From assembly GCF_025264645.1 (NCBI RefSeq), contig NZ_CP073696.1:4154001-4218000 (forward strand): 64,000 nucleotides of DNA. The letters are read 5' to 3'. The notes beneath the pieces were generated by a model. It ran no database searches and was not told the DNA's origin. It saw only the letters and a list, made by a program, of their open reading frames with translations. The translations under genes and the position numbers were made by a program. Positions 44,285 through 52,602 of the stretch are shown piece by piece; the first letter of the stretch is position 1; every line of letters begins with the position of its first letter. Source of the stretch: Edaphobacter lichenicola. GTDB lineage: Bacteria > Acidobacteriota > Terriglobia > Terriglobales > Acidobacteriaceae.

Positions 44285-44650
44285 CAACAGTCTTATCGAA
44301 AACTAAAAGGGATGTCTGAAATAACGACGAATGTCCGACCCCGTGCCTACAGTGGGTGCGTCATCCTGTTATCGCCCAATTGCGGATCGTAGTTGCCGAC
44401 AAGGCGACTTTGTAGCACGACGCACATCGCTTTTACTGAGCCGAATTGTTGTCACGGATCGACCTCTTTGAATCAAAACTGGAGGAGTGCAGCGCGGAGT
44501 AGTTCTTTCAATAGCTGTTTGCAACGGGTATGATGAGCCAAGCTGAATTCGCCGGAGACTCGCGACTCACACAGTAGATCGAGTCACGATGACTCGGTTT
44601 CATGCCCGCCAGAGTAGTGCGCATCTTTGCTCGATTTAGGCAGACTCCAC
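44285..44650. other. 366-bp gene-free stretch before the Ser/Thr kinase
   Basis: No frame with coding bias. The DNA is moderately AT-richer than the GH2 gene. No terminator with a T run was recognised for the GH2 gene and no ribosome site stands before the kinase ATG. Confidence 0.5.
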
Positions 44651-47002
44651 ATGAAAAGCGAAATCGAGCAGACGTCGGCGCAAAAAAGTTCTGCTGACGG
44701 TGGAACAAACACCGCTCGCGGGGACACTACGGTTGCGTACGTTCCAGCCAAAAAACTCCTGGGACGGTATGAGATCGAGCAGATCATCGGTGCTGGGGGC
44801 ATGGGCGAAGTGTATCGCGCACAGGACACACGTCTGGAGCGCACAGTCGTGGTAAAGATGCTGCGGCATGAGACGGCCGCCGATAGCTCATTTAGACGGC
44901 GTTTCTTGAACGAAGCTCGCACAGCATCAGCGCTCAATCACCCCAACATTGTGGCCATCTACGACATTTGTACGGAAAAGGACGTAGATTTCATCGTGAT
45001 GGAGCATATCGATGGAGTAACCCTCGAAAACCTCATCGCGAAAGAGGCCCTGAGCCTGGACCAGCTGGCTGGGTTAGGCTCTCAGGTCGCTTTGGCTCTG
45101 GGTGCCGCACATGCGGCGGGCATCGTGCATCGAGACATCAAGCCCGCCAATATCATGGTCACGAAGGCCCAAGAGGTCAAAGTGCTCGACTTCGGAATCG
45201 CGAAAGTACAGCGGGCCGGACCGGATACGCAGTTGACCGGCGTAGGCCAGATCGTCGGAACGATTGCGTACATGTCGCCGGAACAAACACGTGGCGAAGA
45301 CACGGATCACCGGTCAGATGTCTTTTCGTTCGGTTCCGTTCTCTATGAAGCGGCCACAGGGCGAAAACCATTTCAGGCAGCTAGCGCCATTCGTCTGATG
45401 CATGAGATCGCAACCGCCGATCCAGAACCGCCCAGCGTACATCGCCCGGAACTCCAGCCGGAGTTCGTTCGCCTGGTCATGCGGTGCCTCGAAAAGGAAC
45501 GAGGCCTGCGCCCGGAATCTGCCATCGAGTTGGCCACGGAACTCAAGTCTCTTACCTTTTCCAATCGGCCTCGAACGCAAGTCCGCTCAAAATGTCCTAC
45601 GGTGGCAGTCGTCCCTCTGAAACTACGAGGTGCGGCAACAGACCAATATCTTTCGGTTTCGCTTGCAGAGGCCCTGATCCATCGACTTTCGTCCACCGGC
45701 AAGCTGTTAGTGCGTCCCATCGCAAGCGTTATTCGTTACTCCGGTGAAGAGATTGATTGGGCAAGGATCGCCAGGGAGTTGAACGTTGACCTGGTCGTCG
45801 AAGGCGCCGTTCAAATTGCTGGCGGCAAGATTCGCGTCCTGGTGCAGATCCATCGAGCGAGCGACGCGGAGACCATTGCCTCCTTGAAGCAGGACGGCGA
45901 GTCAGATGACCTCTTTGCGCTGCAGGACCGCCTGGCCGACAAGGTGAGCGACGTCTTTGTTCCTCGCCAGAAGACCGAAACCGGCGCACGGGTACTCCCG
46001 ACGAAGCATGCCGGAGCGTTTGAACTCTATCTTCGTGCAGTCGATCGACAGGTTCATGTAGATAAATTCGAAATGGCTTCGGCAATCGAGTTGCTGAACC
46101 GTGCCACGGAATTAGACCCCGCTTTTGCGGACGCCTGGGGACTGTTGGCCCAGGCTTGCGCTCAGATGGGATCTCATCTGGATACCGATCCAAAGTGGTT
46201 CGAATTGGGAGAGACCGCTATCGCACGAACCCTCGAACTTGACCCGATACAGTGCACTGCTTTGTGCGCCCGTAGCATGATATTGTGGTCGACTTCGCGA
46301 AGCTTTCAAAACCGTGCGGCACTCCGCGCATTAAACGCAGCGGTTAAAATCGATCCCTCAAGACCAACCGCGCGCCATCAGCGTTCCGCCATCTTTTGGC
46401 ATCTGGGCTTTCTCGACGCCGCGGAGCAGGACGCAATCGAGCTGCAGGCTACGCATCCGGCTATGGGCACAATGCATCGCGGCGCCATCGCCCTGCAACG
46501 TGGCGATTTTGACCTAAGCTCAGAGTTTTATCGACGTGCGCTCGAACTTGAGCCAAACGCCATACTGAGTCACGTCATGTCGCCATTTCCAGTCTTATAC
46601 GCTGGAAGGCTTAAAGAGGCGCGATCGACAATCGACAAGACCCGGCAAACGTTCCCCGCAGAGCCGTTCGTTCTCGGGATGACAGCCATTATCGCTGGGA
46701 TAGAAGGGGACCATAAGCGTGCTGAGGAACTTGCCGATGAAGCGGCGCAGAGCAGCCATAGCATGACGCACACCCACCACACCTGGCACGCTTGCGCTGC
46801 GGCCTACGCTTTGAGTGGGAAGACGGACAAAGCGATCCATGAACTCGAACGATGTGCAGCGATGGGTCTGCCGAGCTATCGCCTGTTCGAAGTGGATCCA
46901 TACCTTCAATCTCTGCGCAAAGATTCCCGGTTTGAGCAACTCATGACCAGGCTGCGACGTGATCATGATTCGATGCGGGATGAGTTCGGGTTAGATGACT
47001 AG
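44651..47002 (+). CDS. Soluble PknB-type Ser/Thr kinase with FlgO-like and TPR domains
   Basis: 783 residues. The kinase domain (about 40-300) has IGAGGMGEVY (P loop), Lys69 in VVVKML, HRDIKPANIM (Asp162) and LDFGIAK (Asp180), all intact. The second part (about 315-440) begins PTVAVVPLKLRGAATDQYLSV and resembles the FlgO/TolB-like domain common between kinase and TPRs in acidobacterial proteins. TPR-like helical repeats follow (AIELLNRATELDPAFADAWGLLAQ and further copies to about 770). No hydrophobic helix was seen between kinase and FlgO-like part, where related proteins usually cross the membrane. It would phosphorylate Ser/Thr of cytosolic proteins; partner unknown. Confidence 0.88.
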   Translation: MKSEIEQTSAQKSSADGGTNTARGDTTVAYVPAKKLLGRYEIEQIIGAGGMGEVYRAQDTRLERTVVVKMLRHETAADSSFRRRFLNEARTASALNHPNIVAIYDICTEKDVDFIVMEHIDGVTLENLIAKEALSLDQLAGLGSQVALALGAAHAAGIVHRDIKPANIMVTKAQEVKVLDFGIAKVQRAGPDTQLTGVGQIVGTIAYMSPEQTRGEDTDHRSDVFSFGSVLYEAATGRKPFQAASAIRLMHEIATADPEPPSVHRPELQPEFVRLVMRCLEKERGLRPESAIELATELKSLTFSNRPRTQVRSKCPTVAVVPLKLRGAATDQYLSVSLAEALIHRLSSTGKLLVRPIASVIRYSGEEIDWARIARELNVDLVVEGAVQIAGGKIRVLVQIHRASDAETIASLKQDGESDDLFALQDRLADKVSDVFVPRQKTETGARVLPTKHAGAFELYLRAVDRQVHVDKFEMASAIELLNRATELDPAFADAWGLLAQACAQMGSHLDTDPKWFELGETAIARTLELDPIQCTALCARSMILWSTSRSFQNRAALRALNAAVKIDPSRPTARHQRSAIFWHLGFLDAAEQDAIELQATHPAMGTMHRGAIALQRGDFDLSSEFYRRALELEPNAILSHVMSPFPVLYAGRLKEARSTIDKTRQTFPAEPFVLGMTAIIAGIEGDHKRAEELADEAAQSSHSMTHTHHTWHACAAAYALSGKTDKAIHELERCAAMGLPSYRLFEVDPYLQSLRKDSRFEQLMTRLRRDHDSMRDEFGLDD

Positions 47003-47189
47003 GAAGCATCGGTAGGGAATCGAAGTTCGTCAGGACGCTCCATCTTACGGCGAACGCGCAGGAAATGATGCGATTGATTCGCTGTTTGAAACGTCCACAA
47101 CCGTGAACGGACGAAGTCCGCTTACGGGCGGTTATCCGCGGCGTACACTCATTTCAAAATTTGTAGTGAACTACCATGCGAAAACCTCA

Positions 47190-47330
47190 GCAAAATCGCA
47201 TGTCAAGCCCCGAAACTGCAAATCCCCGCTCCAGACAAAGGAATTCGTGTGGCGCATGAGTTATCTCCAATCCTCTATCCTTAAATCAGGAGTAGAACGG
47301 AAGCCCCGGTCACTCACCTCAGTCCGGTAG
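47190..47330. repeat. Dispersed intergenic element B, copy 2 (5' half only)
   Basis: Shares ATGTCAAGCCCCGAAAC, GAATTCGTGTGGCGCATGAG and TTATCTCCAATCC-TC-ATCCTTAAA landmarks with copies at 16040 and 47881. The central hairpin has decayed (CCCCGG...CCGG) and the AT-rich second half with the G tract is missing. The rest of the gap 47003-47424 shows nothing else. Confidence 0.65.
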
Positions 47331-47424
47331 GAAGACTACATCTACGCCCAGCGCCGCAATAGAATTCAGACTTTCTAGATACGATATAAGCTTTCAGGCT
47401 AATGGAGCAGCCGAGGAGATGACG

Positions 47425-47877
47425 ATGAATCGAAGAGGGTTTCTAGCCTCAACAGCTTTGCTTCCGAGCGCTTTTGTACAGGCCTCTCAGCTGATCACTC
47501 ATGTTGACACCATACAAACGGGGAGCCCCCTCAAGAGTTCAGTGGTGAAACTTGAAAGCCTTCCCGCGGTCGGCGACAGCCCCGGCGCAAAGGCCAGAGT
47601 CCACTTTAACGGCCCTACAAAACAGCTTGCGGCGGTGGCTTCTGGCGTAGTCACGCTTGAGCCTGGCTCTCGACCGCACCCACCTCATCGTCACCCCGAG
47701 GAGGAACTCGTCATAGTCGCCGCAGGAAATGGCGAGATCGTTGTCGATGGAGTCACGACGCAGGTAGGACCCGGCGACATGATGTACTCCGAAGCAAACG
47801 TACTCCATGGCATCACGAACACAGGAAGCACCCTTATGACGTTCTACTTCACCAAAATTTTGGCAAAGAACGCATAG
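47425..47877 (+). CDS. Exported cupin-domain protein with Tat-like signal
   Basis: 150 residues. MNRRGFLASTALLPSAF is a twin-arginine type signal (RRGFL), with cleavage near VQA/S. A single cupin barrel follows: LEPGSRPHPPHRHPEEELVIVAAGNGEIVVDG holds the metal ligands (His-x-His-Pro-x-Glu-Glu), and YSEANVLHGITNTG gives the second-motif His. GAGGAG directly precedes an in-frame ATG at 47419, so the ATG at 47425, six bases on, was chosen. A small periplasmic metal-binding cupin is certain in fold; the reaction is unknown. It sits between two copies of repeat B. Confidence 0.85.
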   Translation: MNRRGFLASTALLPSAFVQASQLITHVDTIQTGSPLKSSVVKLESLPAVGDSPGAKARVHFNGPTKQLAAVASGVVTLEPGSRPHPPHRHPEEELVIVAAGNGEIVVDGVTTQVGPGDMMYSEANVLHGITNTGSTLMTFYFTKILAKNA

Positions 47878-47880
47878 AAA

Positions 47881-48158
47881 GCGGTCCTGTCGATCGAAAT
47901 CCCCGCACCAAGTGAATTCGCATGGCGCATGGATTTTATCTCCAACCCTCTCATCCTTAAACCAGGGATAGAAAAGAAACCCCGGACACTCACCGGGGTT
48001 TTTAACTGCGGAAAGACATCAGACGACGCAACTCGTTTATTTGCACATATTTGACTGTAACCCATTTAGAATGAAATTTTTACAGGAAGCCGACTTATAA
48101 GTAATTGAAAATAGATACTTTAAGCATAGGTATGGGGGAGGGGGTACACCCCCATACC
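47881..48158. repeat. Dispersed intergenic element B, copy 3 (full length)
   Basis: Starts CGGTCCTGTCGATCG and keeps the same ordered landmarks as copy 1: ATTCGCATGGCGCATG, TCTCCAACCCTC, a central terminator hairpin, ACTCGTTTATTTGCACATAT, TTAGAATGAAATTTTTACAG, AGTAATTGAAAA and a G tract. The end here is itself a hairpin: AGGTATGGGGG with CCCCCATACCT (about 48127-48158). Confidence 0.7.
47978..48003 (+). terminator. Terminator inside element B, behind the cupin gene
   Basis: AACCCCGG (47978-47985), 7-nt loop, CCGGGGTT (47993-48000), then TTTAA. It is placed to end the cupin transcript 100 bp downstream of its stop. Confidence 0.82.
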
Positions 48159-48183
48159 TATGCCCAGCCCTTAACAGCTTCTG

Positions 48184-48294
48184 CTAAACCCCGGTCAACT
48201 GCAACCCGGTCGAGTTTCCCGGCACATCCGCCGCCAGCCGTTGAATCGCCGTGTCAAGGTCATACAGCAGCGCTCGGCCCAACCGTCGTAAATC
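48184..48294 (-). pseudogene. Possible gene relic, last 36 codons of an unknown gene
   Basis: On the minus strand a stop-bounded frame reads DLRRLGRALLYDLDTAIQ and on to LAADVPGNSTGLQLTGV then stop, with GC-biased third positions and a protein-like composition. An in-frame TAA at 48295 and the lack of a start indicate that only the 3' end remains. No family was recognised. It lies between element B and the terminator of the first TonB receptor. Confidence 0.35.
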
Positions 48295-48399
48295 TTAGAA
48301 TTGCTCGGACCTCACCTACTCACCATGTACCGCTTATGAGTTGCAATAGAGAGAGATCGGCGGCAGGATTCGGTCTCCGGCCTCAGAGATCGAACACGC

Positions 48400-48431
48400 A
48401 AAAAAAGGGTGGAGACCGAAGTCTCCACCCT
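48400..48431 (-). terminator. Terminator of TonB-dependent receptor 1
   Basis: On the minus strand AGGGTGGAGAC-TTCG-GTCTCCACCCT forms a perfect 11-bp stem with a stable UUCG loop, followed by TTTTTTT. It closely resembles the terminator of receptor 2 at 52551-52584. Confidence 0.92.
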
Positions 48432-48446
48432 CGAATAAAACTGTTG

Positions 48447-51400
48447 TTAGAAATTGAGTTTGAGCTGGAACTCTGTGGTGCGAGGTCCGCCCTGATCGAA
48501 AGTGCCTGAGTTACGCGTGGTGCGTGCCTGATTCAGCGTGCCTTGGTCACTTGTGCCGTTGTAATATCCAGGTTGGCCGGCATCAGCCTGATTCAGCAGC
48601 GTTCCTGTTGCAGAGCTTACAATTCCAGGAATGAAGCCAAAGTTGCTCATGTTGAAAACGTTGTACATAGCAACTCCTGGAACGATCGATAAACCCTCAT
48701 GGAAGCGATTGAATCGGATTGGATAGCTTGCACTTAGATCGAACGTGCGAAGTGCCGCATTGTTCAGCGGGTTGCTAGGGGCGGAAGCGATTGGCTGCTG
48801 AACGCCATTCGCCGCGAGCAGCTGTCCCGGAGTGAAGAGACCGGCTGCGATCAGCGCCTGGCCGGCCGGGGTTGGAGTACCAGCATGAGTTGCGTTGTAC
48901 GTGTTGATTAGGGTGTTTAGACCCTTACCCCCCTTGATCTCGTGCTCGTAAGCGCCAGGAATGGTGCCCGGGACCAGATCTCCGGTAGTTCCGTCACCGT
49001 CTACGTCAGTCTGGAAGATCTGTCCAGTAGCTCCAGACAGGGCATCCAAAGTAAGCGAGGAAGCAGAAGCGGAGAAGAAGTGACCAATCATAGCTAACTG
49101 GAGCCCATACTTGATTCCTAGACTTCCACCGAAGCTAAGCTCGTTGGAGTGATCCAGCGGGGTGCGGCCAAGGTAGCGATTCGGGTCATCGTTGTCATAT
49201 GCCAAAGCTCCAGCGAAGAACTGGTCGGCGGGATTATCGCCGTTATTACCGGAGACAATACGTGAGAGAGAATAGGAGACCTGAAAGTTGCTGCTTACGA
49301 TGCCTGGCGCAGGGTGAGCTTTCTGCTGTTGGAGAACGACTTGAAGGGCGTCATACCCAGATCGTCCAATGGGAAGGATAAACTTGCCCGAACCGACATT
49401 GGGGTTAGTCCCAGGAAACGCTGCTCCGGTTGCTGGGGTGAGGCCAGCATTTGAGGCGGCTGTTCCGCTCAAGTAAGCTGCTCCCGAATCCAAGCCGTTG
49501 CTGGCGAAATCGGTGATCTGAGCCGGTCCTACGGGTGAAGTTGGAGTAGCTGGATGTAGACCTGGGCATCCACCAGGAGCAACTGCTGCACTGATCGAGG
49601 GTGCGCCGCATGCCGTCAAGGTATTTGCAATGGCATTCGCCGCTGCCGCCGTATTCAGAGTACGTGCAGCACCGTTGTGGTTGACGTCCTGTGTGATCGG
49701 GATTTTGAGTGTCGCGTTGTGAACGTAGTCCGCGCTCAGGATCAGGCCTTTCGCAAGCTCACGCTGAATGCCACCGTTGAACTGGATGGAGTATGGGCTC
49801 TTGTACGGACCTGCGTAAATGCTGTTTGCATAGAGCCCATTACCAGTCCCGATGTAAGAAGGATTGGGACCTGCAACGTTTGCCACTTTTGCCTGATACT
49901 CCGCCTTGATCGCATTGAGCTCAAAAGCAGCCTGACCAATAGGTTCATTCAGAATCTGGGAGACTGGAGTACCGTCTGGTGAGCTAGTGACCACGCCGAA
50001 GCCAGGTAGGGTGATGCTTGATGCGCCCTGGGGGGCGAAAGCTTGATTCTGCGATGGGAAGTTAGAGTTAACAACCTCGGTGCGTGCATTTCCAGTGTTG
50101 TTGAAGACACTGCTTTCATAGAAAATACCGATACCACCTCGCAAAGACGTCTTGTGATCACCAGGGCTGAAGTTGAAGCCAGCTTGCGGACCAAAGTTTG
50201 CGTATGGCTGGTGAGTTCTAACGCCTAAGCCTGCCTGGTACTGATCGAAGAGCGGTGTGTTGCCGGTGCAACCAGAAAATTGGAGTGAAGGATCAACGCT
50301 AGAGCAGAGTGGTGTCGGCAGATCTTGGTTGGCGCGGTCGGTATCAACGCTCCAGCGGAGGCCTGCAGTAAGTGTGAGGTAAGGGGCTGTCTTCCAAGTG
50401 TCGGCGACGTAGGAACCGAATCGCCAGCTCGGGGAAAGGCCACCAGCCAGGCCAAAGCCCGGCCTTTCGGAGAAGAGGCTATTGCCGTTGCCGATGTAAT
50501 AGTACTGGGCGACATAGTTGAGCGGGTTTGTCGGGTCCAAGCCGGCCGGAAGGTTGCTTGGCGTGGCTTGCAGACTCGTAAACAGGGATGCGCCAAAGAA
50601 CTCGGCATTCCCGCCGCTGGCAAGACGGTTCATGTCGAAGCCGAATTTGACGGTGTGCGCACCCTTGGTCCAGCTGCCGTCATAACGGAACTGTTTGTCG
50701 GTCTGAAACGTTTCCTGCGGAGCGAGGTAGTTGGGGCCAGCGTTCAAGCTGCCGGTTAGTGTGACGTTGCCGCCCAATGCCGGTCCGGACGGATTGTAGA
50801 TCGAGGACAACCCGCCTGTTCCGTCTTCGAGGAGATTATGGAATTTCTCATATCCGCCGCGGAACGAATGCGTAAAGTGACCTGTTGTGAAGTCGGCTCC
50901 GCCAACGAGGCCCGGGACGTTGTCCCTGTTCTTGTACAGCTGATACGGTGCTAAGCCGAAGGTAGCCAAGTCCGAATTGACGCTATATACCCCGCGGGCA
51001 AAAAAGTGAATTCCCTTTGGGCCGTCATAGTCGAGACGTGCGTAGCTGAAAGTATCCGTAAACGGTGCGGGAACAAAAGGAAATTCCTGGAGTATGGCAG
51101 AGAACTCCGGGCTAGCTCCTAAAGCGACATCCTGCTCGGACTGTTTGATACGCTCAGCACCACCATAGAAGAAGAGCTTGTCCTTGATGATCGGGCCGCC
51201 GAAGTACCCACCGAACTGGTTGCGCTGGAAGGGAGCTTGCAATCCGCCCACCTCCGCCGCCCCTGCGCGCGCGTCCTGAAAGTTATAGAACAGATTTCCG
51301 TGGAAGGAATTAGTGCCAGATTGCGTCGAGACGAGCACTTGACCGGTTGAGGTTACTGAACCCGAAACGTCCTGGGTGGAGCGGTTCAGCTGAAACTCCT

Positions 51401-52049
51401 GAATCGCGCCGGCAGGCACATTATAGATGGTGGTACCGACCGTTTCGTCCGTAATGTCCTGGCCGTCGAGGAGAATGCGTGTCGTACGTCCACCCACACC
51501 GCTAACTGAGATTGCGGAATAGCCAGCCTTGGTGGGATCAAAGCTTTGTCCCGACTGCAAAATTACGCCCGGCTCCAGCTGGGCATAGTCCAAGATGTCG
51601 CGGCCGTTCACCGGAAGGGAGTCGATCTGCTCACGGGTGATGACACCGGCTACCCCGATCTGATCGGTATTAATCTGGAGAGCGCCGGCGTTCACTTCAA
51701 CCGTTTCCGCGGAAGAACCTAGGGTCAGCTTGAAGCTTCCCGATGTTGCGGTACCCGTTCGAACCACCGTCTTTACTGATAGGTGTTCAAAGCCCGACCC
51801 TACAACGGTCACGGTGTAACTACCGGGATTCAGCGGACCGACACTGTAGAAGCCAGCTTTGTCGGTGATAACAGTCTTCGACGAACCCGTATCGGTGTCG
51901 AGGACCGTAACGCTCGCGCCGGCGACCACAGCTCCGGAGGGGTCAGTGATGCTTCCTTGAATGGACCCACCATTCACGGACGTGGCCTGTCCATAACTAA
52001 AAAGCGAAGTGGCGAGTAGAACCAGAGCGAATCCGAGACTCTTCAACAT
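48447..52049 (-). CDS. TonB-dependent receptor with carboxypeptidase-regulatory-like domain, 1
   Basis: 1200 residues. A signal peptide (1-24, FSYGQ) is followed by a CarboxypepD_reg-like domain (about 28-110: GSIQGSITDPSGAVVAGASVTVLDTDTG, DKAGFYSVGPLNPGSYTVTV), the plug (about 125-260: SLPVNGRDILDYAQLEPGV, GGRTTRILLDGQDITDE, GAIQEFQLNRSTQDVSG) and a 22-strand-type barrel (GTNSFHGNLFYNF onward). The last residue is Phe (FQLKLNF), as in barrels inserted by Bam. Such receptors take up large ligands, often glycans, through the outer membrane using TonB energy. ATG 52049 has AAGGAG upstream; an upstream ATG at 52151 would add an uncut helix. Long barrel loops are Ala/Gly/Pro-rich. Confidence 0.9.
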   Translation of the reverse strand: MLKSLGFALVLLATSLFSYGQATSVNGGSIQGSITDPSGAVVAGASVTVLDTDTGSSKTVITDKAGFYSVGPLNPGSYTVTVVGSGFEHLSVKTVVRTGTATSGSFKLTLGSSAETVEVNAGALQINTDQIGVAGVITREQIDSLPVNGRDILDYAQLEPGVILQSGQSFDPTKAGYSAISVSGVGGRTTRILLDGQDITDETVGTTIYNVPAGAIQEFQLNRSTQDVSGSVTSTGQVLVSTQSGTNSFHGNLFYNFQDARAGAAEVGGLQAPFQRNQFGGYFGGPIIKDKLFFYGGAERIKQSEQDVALGASPEFSAILQEFPFVPAPFTDTFSYARLDYDGPKGIHFFARGVYSVNSDLATFGLAPYQLYKNRDNVPGLVGGADFTTGHFTHSFRGGYEKFHNLLEDGTGGLSSIYNPSGPALGGNVTLTGSLNAGPNYLAPQETFQTDKQFRYDGSWTKGAHTVKFGFDMNRLASGGNAEFFGASLFTSLQATPSNLPAGLDPTNPLNYVAQYYYIGNGNSLFSERPGFGLAGGLSPSWRFGSYVADTWKTAPYLTLTAGLRWSVDTDRANQDLPTPLCSSVDPSLQFSGCTGNTPLFDQYQAGLGVRTHQPYANFGPQAGFNFSPGDHKTSLRGGIGIFYESSVFNNTGNARTEVVNSNFPSQNQAFAPQGASSITLPGFGVVTSSPDGTPVSQILNEPIGQAAFELNAIKAEYQAKVANVAGPNPSYIGTGNGLYANSIYAGPYKSPYSIQFNGGIQRELAKGLILSADYVHNATLKIPITQDVNHNGAARTLNTAAAANAIANTLTACGAPSISAAVAPGGCPGLHPATPTSPVGPAQITDFASNGLDSGAAYLSGTAASNAGLTPATGAAFPGTNPNVGSGKFILPIGRSGYDALQVVLQQQKAHPAPGIVSSNFQVSYSLSRIVSGNNGDNPADQFFAGALAYDNDDPNRYLGRTPLDHSNELSFGGSLGIKYGLQLAMIGHFFSASASSLTLDALSGATGQIFQTDVDGDGTTGDLVPGTIPGAYEHEIKGGKGLNTLINTYNATHAGTPTPAGQALIAAGLFTPGQLLAANGVQQPIASAPSNPLNNAALRTFDLSASYPIRFNRFHEGLSIVPGVAMYNVFNMSNFGFIPGIVSSATGTLLNQADAGQPGYYNGTSDQGTLNQARTTRNSGTFDQGGPRTTEFQLKLNF

Positions 52050-52550
52050 TCCGCTGGCGCTCCTTGGAGTGCGTGAGAAGAATTTTTTGAAAAGCTTCAG
52101 ATACACAACAACGCTGAGAACAATGGCGGAAAGGTAGATGTCGAATCGCATGATACGGCTATAGCATGTCTAAGGCCATTCGATCCTGATCCTTATTTTT
52201 TCTCCGTAAACAGCTGATTATAAGGGGCTAAATGACTAGCGAAGATCAGCTTAGGTCTAAGCGAGAATCCCAAAGCTTGAAGTTCCAGGTCAAATCAAGT
52301 TTGTCCGTAGCCGTTTCGAAAGGAACTCTTTTGAACCTCCCGTAGCTACGTCCTAGAAAAGTGTCTTCGTATCTAGGAATATTTAGCAACAAAATTACAT
52401 ATTTTCTAGAAATTCTCGTCTCGAATGCCAAAGGATGGCGTCTATTCAAGGTTTGAACACAAAAATGGACAAAAAAATGACAAATCTATTGAAAATAGTA
52501 TTCCGGAGCAACTCTATTGACTGGCTTGGCTAATATTCGCCATGAATTTT
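52050..52550. other. AT-rich leader region between the two TonB receptors
   Basis: About 500 bp with GC near 40%, clearly below its surroundings. It should contain the promoter of receptor 1 (minus strand). It includes A/T tracts such as CAAAAATGGACAAAAAAATG at about 52459. No gene was supported. Confidence 0.55.
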
Positions 52551-52584
52551 AAAAAAAATGGGCGGAGACCGGAGTCTCCACCCA
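52551..52584 (-). terminator. Terminator of TonB-dependent receptor 2
   Basis: On the minus strand TGGGTGGAGAC-TCCG-GTCTCCGCCCA forms an 11-bp stem with one wobble and is followed by TTTTTTTT. Ten of eleven stem positions match the receptor 1 terminator. Confidence 0.92.
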
Positions 52585-52602
52585 TGGAACGATGCAAGTC
52601 AA

